Source: Silene conica (lineage: Eukaryota > Streptophyta > Magnoliopsida > Caryophyllales > Caryophyllaceae). Taken from it: a stretch of 64,000 bases of DNA. The stretch lies in contig CM055315.2 in the NCBI GenBank assembly GCA_029255685.2, forward strand, positions 26,975,501 to 27,039,500, written 5' to 3'. A model generated the notes under the pieces. The model was not told the DNA's origin. It worked only from the letters and a program-made list of their open reading frames with translations, and searched no databases. Positions 43,846 through 53,253 of the stretch are shown here, piece by piece. How positions within the stretch are numbered: the stretch's first letter is position 1; the number at the start of each line of letters is the position of its first letter. The position numbers and the translations under genes are program-made.

Positions 43846-44645
43846 TAGGGATGGCAGCGGGTCGGGTACCCAACCCAGACCTTTAGGGTCGGGCCCTAAT
43901 GGGTCGGGTATGGGTTTGAATATTTGGGACCCGCTCGGGTATGGGTCGGGTATGGGTCCAATATAAAAATGTAGGGTCGGGTCTGGGTCTAACTATTGTG
44001 ACCCGCCCCGCCCCGTGGACCCGTGTATTTTTTTTAAAAAAATAAATAAAAAAAAATTAAAATCATAAATGAATGTTTGGGAATAACAATGAATGTCATT
44101 AGAACTACATGTGAGCTAAAATAATAGATGTGATGTCGCGTCTATCATGAAATTGTTCCTTAATCAACATGGAGAGCATCTCTTTACAATTGTAAGATTA
44201 AAAATATATGCTTAGTTGCTTACAATTGGTGGTTTGCTGGTACATTAGTACCTCATGTTTCTCATAATACTTTGATATGGACATGTGAGATTAAAAATAT
44301 AAGCTTACAGTTGGTTTGATTATGTTTGTTAATTGTCAAACAATTTCTTTGTGTTTGGTATTTGTAATTTGTAAGAGATTTAAGAATTTTTTCAAGACTT
44401 TGTAATACTTTAATTAAGACTTTGTAATTTAATTTGAACCTTGATACATTTTATCGAAGAATTTGTTAAAAAACGTTAGACCCTAGGGTAGACCCTACCC
44501 AGACCCAGACCCGTTAGGGTCGGGTATGGGTCCATTGATTTCAGACCCTGCCGGGTATGGGTCGGGTATGGGTCTAAGGATTTTTAGGCCGGGTCGGGTC
44601 GGGTCTTGCCGGACCCTACCCAGACTCTACCCATTGCCATCCCTA
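43846..44645. mobile_element. hAT-type MITE (800 bp), TAGGGATGGCA family
   Basis: Ends TAGGGATGGCAGCGGGTC and its complement ...TTGCCATCCCTA; internal GGGTCGGGT repeats typical of this widespread plant family. 8-bp target duplication CTCAAGAG (43838-43845, 44646-44653). Confidence 0.93.
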
Positions 44646-44654
44646 CTCAAGAGC

Positions 44655-44670
44655 GTGAGGCACTGATACC
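44655..44670 (-). other. Primer-binding site of the short-LTR element
   Basis: Minus strand TGGTATCAGTGCCTCA and onward, one base from the LTR at 44672. Same TGGTATCA start as the initiator-Met tRNA sites elsewhere in the window. Confidence 0.7.
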
Positions 44671-44671
44671 A

Positions 44672-44913
44672 TGATAAGATTATAAAGGGAGAATAACATA
44701 TGGGATAAAATATTATTGATTTGTGTTATTTTACATTGATATGTGACATCGTCACTTCATAAAACCTAGGATCTAGAAATCCTAATGATATATGTGATTG
44801 CCTAGTATAGCTCCAATATCCTAATATATAATATATCGTCACTTCGTAAAACCCTGGGATATAAAAACCCTAATGATATATGGGTTTGTCTAATATAGTC
44901 CCAATATCCTAAT
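44672..44913 (-). repeat. 5' LTR of the short-LTR element
   Basis: TGATAAGATTATAAAGGGAG is shared with 36302-36331. The rest matches 43297-43445, with an internal near-duplication of its CCTAATGATATATGG part. Confidence 0.75.
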
Positions 44914-45179
44914 TTTCTCATTCAATCTCTTACATTTTTAAGCAGCGAACAAAAGGCCCTTTGAGTCTTCACAATAATCGAGAATATTTAGTGTACACTA
45001 TGTTAATATTTGATTGACTTTTTAAAAATGGAGTATGTTAAATATGTTGATGTTAGCTCATTTAATTTAATTTAATTTAACAATGGATATGAAATTGCTC
45101 GAATACCCTTAAAAATTTGACGCAAAATCAAAACTTAATCTGGTACTCCATTGTCACGAAATCACAATTATTTATTCGC

Positions 45180-45366
45180 AAATTCTCATTTGTAACGGAG
45201 GTATCCGTCACAAGCTTGTGACGGATACCGTTTTCTCTCACAAAATATCCACTTTTTCTCTCTCTTCAACACTATTCATGTGGTCCCCTTTCTCCACTAA
45301 CTCATTTTTTATCCATTTTATCTCACAAAATATCCGTCACAAATGGTAACCCGTCACAAGCAAGAG
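45180..45366. mobile_element. MITE copy A, palindrome-centred family
   Basis: Outer parts AAATTCTCATTTGT and CGTCACAAGCAAGA, with the palindrome TCCGTCACAAGCTTGTGACG inside one end. Same family as copies at 45645 and 45988. Confidence 0.65.
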
Positions 45367-45644
45367 TTACTATTTATTATTTACATTTGATTAAATATTT
45401 CGCACATAAATCAAAAAGTTAATTAAATGATTGGAACGAAATAAAATCAATCTCTCATTTTTCTTTAACTTTGAATTCAAATAATAACAAATTTCATTAC
45501 TACCGGGATGGGCGAACCCACATATTAGCAAGGGGTGACGGCCGCTACTCCGAACCTCAAAAAATTGACTTAGATGACGAATTTTTGCTACCCAAACATT
45601 GTTGATTAGTTGATAAATACATCTTATCCCATTAAATATATCAG

Positions 45645-45826
45645 CAGGTCTTGCTTGTGACGGGCTAATTCCGTCACAGGCTTGTGACCTCTCACAAAAA
45701 GGGAGAGGGGACAAGGTGGGGTACCCTTCATGTGTTTTCCATTCACCTCTCAAGGGTATTTTGTGAGAGAAAATGGTATCCGTCACAAGCTTGTGATGGA
45801 TACCGCCGTCACAAATGAGAATTTGT
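45645..45826. mobile_element. MITE copy B, inverted relative to copy A
   Basis: Begins GGTCTTGCTTGTGACGG and ends CCGTCACAAATGAGAATTTG; same internal CTCACAAAA and GGTATCCGTCACAAGC blocks as copy A, reversed. Confidence 0.65.
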
Positions 45827-45987
45827 GTAAATATATAATATATATTTTTTGGTTTAATGATAAATGCTTTGTTTTTCTACCTAGTGACCCGGGTTCGAAT
45901 CACATTACATGTATTTTACCTTTTTAAATTTTTTTTAGTATCCCAAACATATAATGGAATGACTCTTTATCATTACCTTTTAAACAC

Positions 45988-46426
45988 AAATTAGCATTTG
46001 TGACGGCGGTATCCATCACAAGCTTGTGACGGATACCGTTTCTATAACACAAGGGTTTTGAATGTTAAAGTTTTCATAAAATATTCTGAGGTAATGTACA
46101 TGCTTATATAAAGATTTCTACTACTTATTTTATGATATATCCTAATTATGCTAATTGATATACAATTATGCTAATTGATTATGAATAAACTATTTGCTGT
46201 TTTTACATGATTTGATTGCTTAATCAATGAGATTATGTTTGATTGGGAATCTGTTGCTGATTTTGTGTACTTGAATTGGGTATACCGTTAATAGTTTCCT
46301 CTCACAAAATACCCACGAGGGATGAGTAGAAAAATACATGAAGGGTGCCCACCTTGTCCCCTCCTCTTTTTGTAAGATATTACAAACTTGTGACGGGATT
46401 AGACCGTCACAGCAAGCAAGACCTGC
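45988..46426. mobile_element. MITE copy C, split by ~250 bp
   Basis: Left part 45988-46040 (AAATTAGCATTTGTGACGG, GGATACCGTTT) and right part 46290-46426 (CTCTCACAAAATACCC to CCGTCACAGCAAGCAAGA) together match one copy of the family. The ~250 bp between them is extra. Confidence 0.55.
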
Positions 46427-46512
46427 TGCCTTGTATATATAATATAAAAAGGCTAGACAAAGCACCACATTTCACCATTTCACTTTTGTGGAATTCTAGC
46501 AAGCCACGTCAT

Positions 46513-46678
46513 CATCATTATTTAAAAAAGAAAAAAAAAAAAAAAACTAATGAATTTACATGCATTAAATGCATATCATGTTTTTAAATACCATAACATC
46601 ATTATTTAAAAAATAAAAAATAAAAAAAGCTAATGAATTTACAAGCATTTAATGCATACCAAGTTTTTAAATAGCATA
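46513..46678. repeat. Tandem duplication of an ~84-bp unit
   Basis: 46513-46596 and 46597-46678 both run CATCATTATTTAAAAAA, A-rich, CTAATGAATTTACA, GCATT, AATGCATA, GTTTTTAAATA. Differences are mainly in the A run. Confidence 0.85.
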
Positions 46679-47512
46679 ATAACGAATAAAGTTTAGACTC
46701 TTAATTTTTAATAAATTTAACAACAATTAATAAATCAAAATGTATGCTAAATTTAAAATTTATGTGTTTATTGTTAGAATAAGTTAATCCCCAAATAAAA
46801 AAAACACATCACTTTAAATTTACATCATGCAACTATTTTGTTTTGCTATAAAATTGTATTAAAAGTCTAACCTAAAAAATGTGACACGACAAGTTTAATT
46901 GTGGCTTGATAACTTTTATTTGACAAGGTAAAAAAAGTGACATGGATTACCAATTTAAGAAAATTAAAAAATAAAGTTAAAAAAATAGAAGGTATAAACA
47001 AAAAGAAATTGTAATTGATCTCCTCTCATAGGTTACCTTGTTTATTTATCCATTATTTTCTTTATTAATGAAATGACCTTTTAACTTTCCTTTCATCATT
47101 ATTATATACAGTATACTCTTTATTTATGTACCATATTTTTTATTTTCCTTTGATTCATAAAATTTTGAGAGAATTAGTAATAAAAATTTTCATATATATG
47201 TCGAAATTAGGAGGTTTTTAACTGCATATGTAGTAGAAAATAAATTTCAATGCAATTTGTTCATATATGGAAGAGTGACTTCTTTAATGGAGTAGAAAAT
47301 AAATTTCAATGCAATATTTAGATGGTCGTTTCAAAACAACCAATTTATTCACATTTTGGTTTGTCTGTCCTCCTGAATCAAAAATTGAATTGTATTAAAC
47401 ATTTATTTTAAAATACCGCTCCCTCGGTCATGTTCGTTTTAAACAAATGATTGAGAGAGAGTGAATACTCCGTATAAGTTATTCACAAATTAAACACTTA
47501 AACACAGTAAAT

Positions 47513-47541
47513 CTCGTGATTTTCACGGGCTCCAAAACTAG
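47513..47541 (+). other. Helitron-like 3' terminus
   Basis: Hairpin TCGTGATTTTCACGG followed by CTCCAAAA and CTAG before T. Plant Helitrons end in a GC-rich hairpin then CTRR. The 5' end is not identified. Confidence 0.45.
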
Positions 47542-48084
47542 TTTAAATATTAGAAGCCTAACATTAATTGATGTGTAATTAGCATCGCTTTCAAAAATGA
47601 TATAGGCAAATGCAATAATCGATCAGCTATTCCCACAAAAGTCGGGTGGTCACAGCATTATCAGTAAAAAAAGGTTGCGTCAATAATAGTCTTAAAGACC
47701 TTGATTGAATTGGTGTCTAATCTCAAATCATAATATTTGCATAAGACAATTTAACGGGGCCATCATAATTCATAATTCATATATAAATATATAATAATGC
47801 AACACTAGATTTCCTTTTTTATTCATCCCAATGCATGGTGAAAAGCGTCATACTTACTTTTATTTAAACGGTAGGTCTCGCTTAAGACAGATATTATCCA
47901 TTTTAAACTTAGGACGGATCGAATACCACTAAATAGGATAATAAAGACAAAAAACTGTCATTTTTAATTAACAAGTAAGGTGATTTAGTATGTATTTGAT
48001 TCGTCCTACGTCTAAGACGGATAATAGCAATTTGAAATAAGAATTTGTGATATTTAAATCGCCGATCAACCAATTACCGATACG

Positions 48085-48120
48085 CAGTGGCGGATTTCCA
48101 CCCAGGTGCACAGGAGCCCC
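48085..48120. other. hAT-like terminus CAGTGGCGGA
   Basis: CAGTGGCGGATTTCCACCC is a common left end of plant hAT elements. No matching right end or 8-bp duplication found. Confidence 0.35.
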
Positions 48121-48225
48121 TCGAGGTTCTCGGTAAATATCACGAATGTTAATACTTCATTAATTTTCATTTCAGACGAATTATGTACGTTATCGTAAAA
48201 TATGACCATGTTATAATTAGTGTTT

Positions 48226-48256
48226 ACTAGTTTTATTCCCGTGTAATTTGCACGGG
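48226..48256 (-). other. Helitron-like 3' terminus, minus strand
   Basis: Minus strand: hairpin CCCGTGCAAATTACACGGG, AATAAAA, CTAGT. Same plan as 47513 and 61567. Confidence 0.5.
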
Positions 48257-50817
48257 TTCATTATTGAAGTTATTGTCAACTAATTTAATTAAACATGTAT
48301 ATTATTTCTTTAAAAATTGTTTTATTCTCGTTCAAATTGTGCGGGTTTATATTTTACGTAGTAAAACATTGATATATCCAAATGTTAAATAAATTCACAT
48401 ATTAACTTTTATACAAAGTATTATGTAATGTTATTTATTTCTTGGTTATAATTATATGTGTTGCATTATGAAAATGTTGTAAGATGAAATAAAAATAACT
48501 ACTTTCAATATGAATATGTGATACGAATTAATATTACTTGTACTTCGTTTATTAGTTATGTGTAGAGCTGGATAACAATGTAAGAAGTCCACCATCTAAC
48601 CCCGCTTATTTATTTTAGTGTTTTAATTAAGGTTGTTTTGAGTTATTTTATTTTATTTTTCTTCATACGAAAGTCCGGTATTTTTGAGATATATACGCTA
48701 ACAAACAGAGTATTCATTTGTATTTACAGTGTACCACATTACCATCTTGAAATTTTGGTCCAATTTTTTCCTTTTACATAAAATTAATTTAAAAACAGTT
48801 TTTATTTAAAATATTTTAATAAATAAATTAAATACGATCGGTTAATTACATGTTTTTCTTGTTTTTTGAATTATCATCATAAAAATTGATTTAGATAAAT
48901 TTTATTTTTATACGGAATATTTTAGATCCATTTTATACTTTTAGTTCATATGAGTATGTGGTTATATTTAATTTTTAGAGTGATTAAACATTGATTTTTA
49001 AAGAATTTAGACGATAATGTTATTTTTTCCTCTAAATTTGCGTTTTTAACAATATTGTTATTATATATAATTATAGAACAATTATTTTTTTTTAAAAAAA
49101 ATTATAGACGTAAAGTTTAAGAAAAAAATATAAAAGACAGTTAAATGTCGGGAAAGTAATTGTAAAAAAATTGAATAATGTCGTGAGGTTTCAAAGACTG
49201 GTCCACTAGAGAAAAAATGCAAAAAAAAAGAATTGTAGATTAATGACGTGGCTTAATGTGAATGCAGTAAATGTTTCTGTATTAATATTGATAAAATTGT
49301 TCAGTAATTTTTAATTAAAAAAATGTTATATTTAATTATAAATAAATTATATATATAACCCGTCTAGCCGTCTAAATCATTCAGACTAAAATGTTCCGTT
49401 AAAGAAAAACTTTCTGTTAATAATTTAGAGAAAAAATGAATTTTAAGTATTGGACTGATTAGCAAGTTTCCTATGGGTATAATCATCACAAGTTTACGAC
49501 GGGTCAAATATTACATATATTGATAAATAAGACAGAATAATATGCTACTCCTTAAGTACTTATCTTATTTCACTATATCCATATTATTTGAACCGTCGCA
49601 AGTTTAAGACTGATATACCGGTTACAAATAACAATTTATAATTGGAGATTTGGAGATTTGGAGATTTGGGCCCTCTAATATGTTGGAAAAAGTTATACAG
49701 TAGAAAGAATGGGAGGTTGAAAGATAAGTCACTTTTTAAAAAAACAATTAAATAACTGTGTTGCGCCATGCATATTCACGACTACCACGTGAATTAGCAT
49801 GCTTCGAGTTTAGTCGAAATTCGGGTAATGTAGAATCACTCTCTATTTTTTTTCAAATTAAATTTTAACAATCATTTATTTTAAGATCTCTAATTAAGTT
49901 AGAAAAGTTTTTTATCATATACTTTACTAATGCAGAAGCAAATCCACTGACATGACATCATTAAAAACAACCTTCGTCTGACGTGGCACGATTTCAGAGC
50001 TACTGGAAGATTTCCAAAAAAAATCCAAAAAAAATACAGATTTAAGCAACTAATAGTCAAGATTGCAATATTCCATAATATTTCTTACTGCAGAAATTCC
50101 TTTAATTTAGGAAAAAAAGTCAAATAATAGTCAATATTTTAGGAATGCAATAATGTTTTGCAAGATTTTTAGAATAATCTTTTCAGTGATTTTCGTTCAC
50201 GTGATAATGCAATAACAAATCATGAAATAATGCAATATAATGACAAATCACGGGGTTGTTACTATATTGCATTATTCCATTTTGACATTTTTTATAATAG
50301 GTGTAAAACCCATCGCGAAAACGGAAATATAAACACATAAAAGTACCAAAATTGCAGCGGAATTAAAACTTTTTAAAGATAAAACATGCGAGAAGTCTTA
50401 GACTGAAACGTAAACTGAAACTGAAACCAAATAGATAAGTAACAGTTCTAAATACTGAAATGAAATATATACACAGCCTGGGATGGAACATCCCTACAGG
50501 CACCAAAACGAATGTAACAAACTACGAGTCCAGCTAAACGACATAAGGTAAGTCATGATGAACGGATCATCGCTCGCTAGCTCTCGTGAACCCATCTCCA
50601 ACCAGCATGTACCTACATACATGAAAACATGTACGCCACAATCAGTGGGGAGTGACTAGAGTTCTCCTAGCCACCTTTTGTGACAACACGTAACATATAA
50701 AACAATACAGAATACTCCAACATATAACAACATGTGAAGCATAAACATCTCATCATCTGATCTCTTACTAACATGCAATTACTGTGCACGGCTCTCAACC
50801 AACTTCATAAACAAATA

Positions 50818-51720
50818 GGAAGGAGAGTCGGTTTCCCTACTGGTTACCCAGTCGGGGGGTCTTTCAATCCAACTATTTATGAAACCGAATTAAGAGTCAC
50901 CCAATGCCTTGGATGATCACACCATAACTCAACAGATATACATTTACTCATCACTATCGATATCTATATCTGACACGTACCCACTCAAGGCAAGCAGATA
51001 AATTCAGCAAGTAGAAGGTTCAGCGGTCAACTTAAGACATAACCTAATACCAAAACGTTCAGCAAGTGAAAAGGTTCAGCGGTCAACTTAAGACATAACC
51101 TAGACACCAAACAATCAGCAAGCAAGGACTCAGAGGCCAACTTAAGGCATGGACCTGCCAATCAGCAAGACATTAGACTCAGCGGCCAACTTAAGGCATA
51201 GACTAGCATCCAAAAGTAAAGGACTCAGAGGCCAGCTTAAGGCATGTCCCTTCACCACATCACAAGGTACTAAACTCAGAGGTCAGCTTAAGGCATGTTC
51301 TAGCACCAAACATCTGCACTCCGGGCAAGGTGTCAGTTCCTTAGCTACCCCGTTGTGCAGCTGCTCTACTCGTCAGACTCAGAGGCCAACTTAAGGCATG
51401 TTCTGACGCGATCACTATCACACATGTCTGAACTCAGAGGCCAGCTTAAGGCATGTTCCAGACACGACAAACATACACATATAGGGCTCAGAGGCCAGCT
51501 TAAGGCATATCCCCATATATGACAACCAACTCACGTATTAAGTTCAGAGGCCAGCTTAAGGCATAACTTAATACGCATCAATACAATATCAACCAAAGTC
51601 TATGAACTAATCTATAGTTCTACTTTTCTTAACTTCTAATCAACACTTAACTGACCCCGAGAACTAAGTTGAGGGAGAGCCGGTTTCCCTTTCGGTTGCC
51701 CGACCGGGGGGTCTCTATCC
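50818..51720 (-). repeat. Pair of related GC-rich blocks flanking the array
   Basis: Two blocks, 50819-50866 and 51671-51716, share GGAGAG.CGGTTTCCCT, then GTT.CCC and CGGGGGGTCT, with different intervening bases (ACTGGTTACCCAGT against TTCGGTTGCCCGA). They are hairpin-like and follow the same constant-core, variable-arm plan. Confidence 0.6.
51016..51575 (-). repeat. Ten-unit hairpin array in the Tekay 3' LTR, core GAGGCCAGCTTAAGGCAT
   Basis: Core CAGMGGYCARCTTAAGRCAT repeated ten times in arms that pair with each other but not with other units: AGGTT/AACCT (51016-51045 and 51076), CTARAC/GTTCTAG, GTCAGA/TCTGAC (51375), TGTCTGAAC/GTTCCAGACA (51425), ATATAGGG/CCCCATAT (51479), CGTATTAAGTT/AACTTAATACG (51534-51575, 11 bp perfect). 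Confidence 0.92.
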
Positions 51721-51870
51721 TTACTCCATTCCCGAACCCAATAAAGTGTTGCCCATCCTCCGGGGACCTCAAATACATGGCACGGGTATACAAAACGAGT
51801 TCCAATCAAAACCGATCAACCGTTTGAAAGTTACAAATAAATTTCGATTTCAAAATAACTTACAGGGGTC

Positions 51871-52233
51871 CCCAGCCGGTCGGCAGGCATCCGGTCGGCC
51901 GGCTGGTGATCCCTCAGCCTACGCTTCTTTTCCAAAATCAAGAAACACCACAAAGGACTCCCAGCCGGTCGGCCGGCTGGGAACTCCATACCCTAGCCTT
52001 CACAAAATTCGTATCCATCCCCATATGCACTCCCACCCGGCTGGCAGTCTGCCGGCTGGGCTCCCTTTCTTCCTAAGTATTTCGCAAACACCCACAATAC
52101 AAAAATGACTACCAGCCGGTCGGCAGGCAGCCGGTCGGCCGGCTGGCAGTCCAAGGCCACTTTCACAAACATATGAAAACACACTATACGCTCTCCCAGC
52201 CGGTTGACCGGCGGCCGGTCGGTCGACCGGCTC
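51871..52233 (-). repeat. GC-rich palindromic repeats CCAGCCGG...CCGGCTGG (Tekay 3' LTR)
   Basis: Five units at about 51871, 51960, 52034, 52110 and 52196, each opening CCAGCCGG or CCCGGCTGG and closing CCGGCTGG, with CCGGTCGGC repeats inside. The last contains GGTCGGTCGACC, the same motif as in the TR-GAG gag. They read as AGRPA/VGRP repeats in some frames, but these are not genes. Confidence 0.85.
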
Positions 52234-53188
52234 AGAGAGCCTGTAACGAAAATCGCAAATTTCCAGAATTCCTTATACTTCGCAAATCGACACCATAACT
52301 CGAATAACATTAAAACTGATGTTTGCCCAACAATATAAATCATTCAATACTACTATTCTATCAGAAAACAAGTCCCATAACAATCCTCAAATGGTTTTAG
52401 CAAGTATCCGTCGCAAAGTGAGAAAAACTGAAAATACACTTAAGAACTTATAACAACAAGTTTAAGCATGAATCCTTCACAACCACATCATCCTAAACAT
52501 GTTACTAAGTTTCTTAAACATAACACATGAACAAAATCAGAATCAAACATAAGAAACACAACAAAATGCTAATATACACATAAAGACCGAGTTTCTCATT
52601 ATCGTCACCTCTCAAGCTTATCCGGCTAAAGATCTTCCTCGAGTATGAAGCTATCAATGTCTGGGTTGTCAAGTCCTTCACCTACAACACGGAAAAACCA
52701 GTTTAGGAACATAAAAACGGAATTATGTAAAACAGGCCTAATTTTCGAAGTGATGGAATTGAGAAACCGAAGTGATGGATGACTTGGAAATTGAACGAGG
52801 ATTCCGAAAATGTACTTACTTTTGCGATTTGAAGAACGGATGATGAAGAATTTTACAAAAGAAAGAGAGGTTTTATGGAGGTTTTAGGAGAAATTGATTA
52901 ACAGTGGAAATGAGTTGAAGGGGAAGCAATATGTCGACATTGGGGTTTATAAGGGTTTAAGTAGTTGTCCTTTCCGTATTATGAAACGGGTTAGGAAAGT
53001 AGAACGGGTATTCGAGTCGGATATTTAAATGATGCCAAGTTTGTATTCGTCTTAAGGACTTAAGGTTCTTAAGACGGATCTTACTTGTAAATTAAAATCT
53101 TTCGAAATAAATTATTAAAATATTATTTTATTACATAAAATAATTTAAAACTATTAAATTAGATTTTACGAAAATACGGGATGTTACA

Positions 53189-53230
53189 ATCACCCCAACT
53201 TCAAAAAGTTTCGTCCTCGAAACTCGAACG
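53189..53230 (-). other. Polypurine tract of the Tekay element with adjacent hairpin
   Basis: Minus strand GAAGTTGGGGTGAT ends at the LTR. Upstream AGTTTCGAGGACGAAACT forms the small hairpin shared with both LARD-like elements. Confidence 0.8.
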
Positions 53231-53253
53231 GATATAAATCTATACACTATACC

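Larger units (their letters stand above)
36302..44913 (-). mobile_element. Short-LTR element, non-coding, heavily nested
   Basis: Minus-strand element with ~240-bp LTRs: right LTR 44672-44913, left LTR 36302-43445 after removing nested insertions. Flanks share TTTCTC (36296-36301, 44914-44919). Primer site at 44655-44670, just inside the right LTR, and a purine-rich tract at 43446-43456. The internal region (about 1.2 kb, of which 0.8 kb is a hAT MITE) has no coding sequence, so it is a TRIM-like or deleted Copia-type element. The two LTRs have clearly diverged, so it is the oldest layer of the nest. Confidence 0.75.
44920..50296. other. A+T-rich intergenic DNA with MITE and Helitron remnants
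   Basis: 5.4 kb without a recognisable gene. Items I can delimit are listed separately. The rest is A/T-rich sequence with short fragments of inverted repeats, e.g. 47875-48020 (TTAAGACAGATA and GACGGATAA ends) and 49490-49620 (ACGACGGGTCAAATA facing TATTTGAACCGTCG), likely worn MITEs. Confidence 0.5.
50302..53188 (-). repeat. 3' LTR of the Tekay element (2,887 bp)
   Basis: TGTAAAACCC...GATGTTACA. Differs from the 5' LTR by scattered substitutions and a few small indels, mostly in the GC-rich repeats at 51871-52233. Carries a ten-unit hairpin array. Confidence 0.95.

Noticed and set aside
52000..52182. Small Gly/Arg/Pro-rich proteins in the Tekay LTR
   Set aside because: They are translations of the GC-rich palindromes in several frames and lie in LTR sequence.
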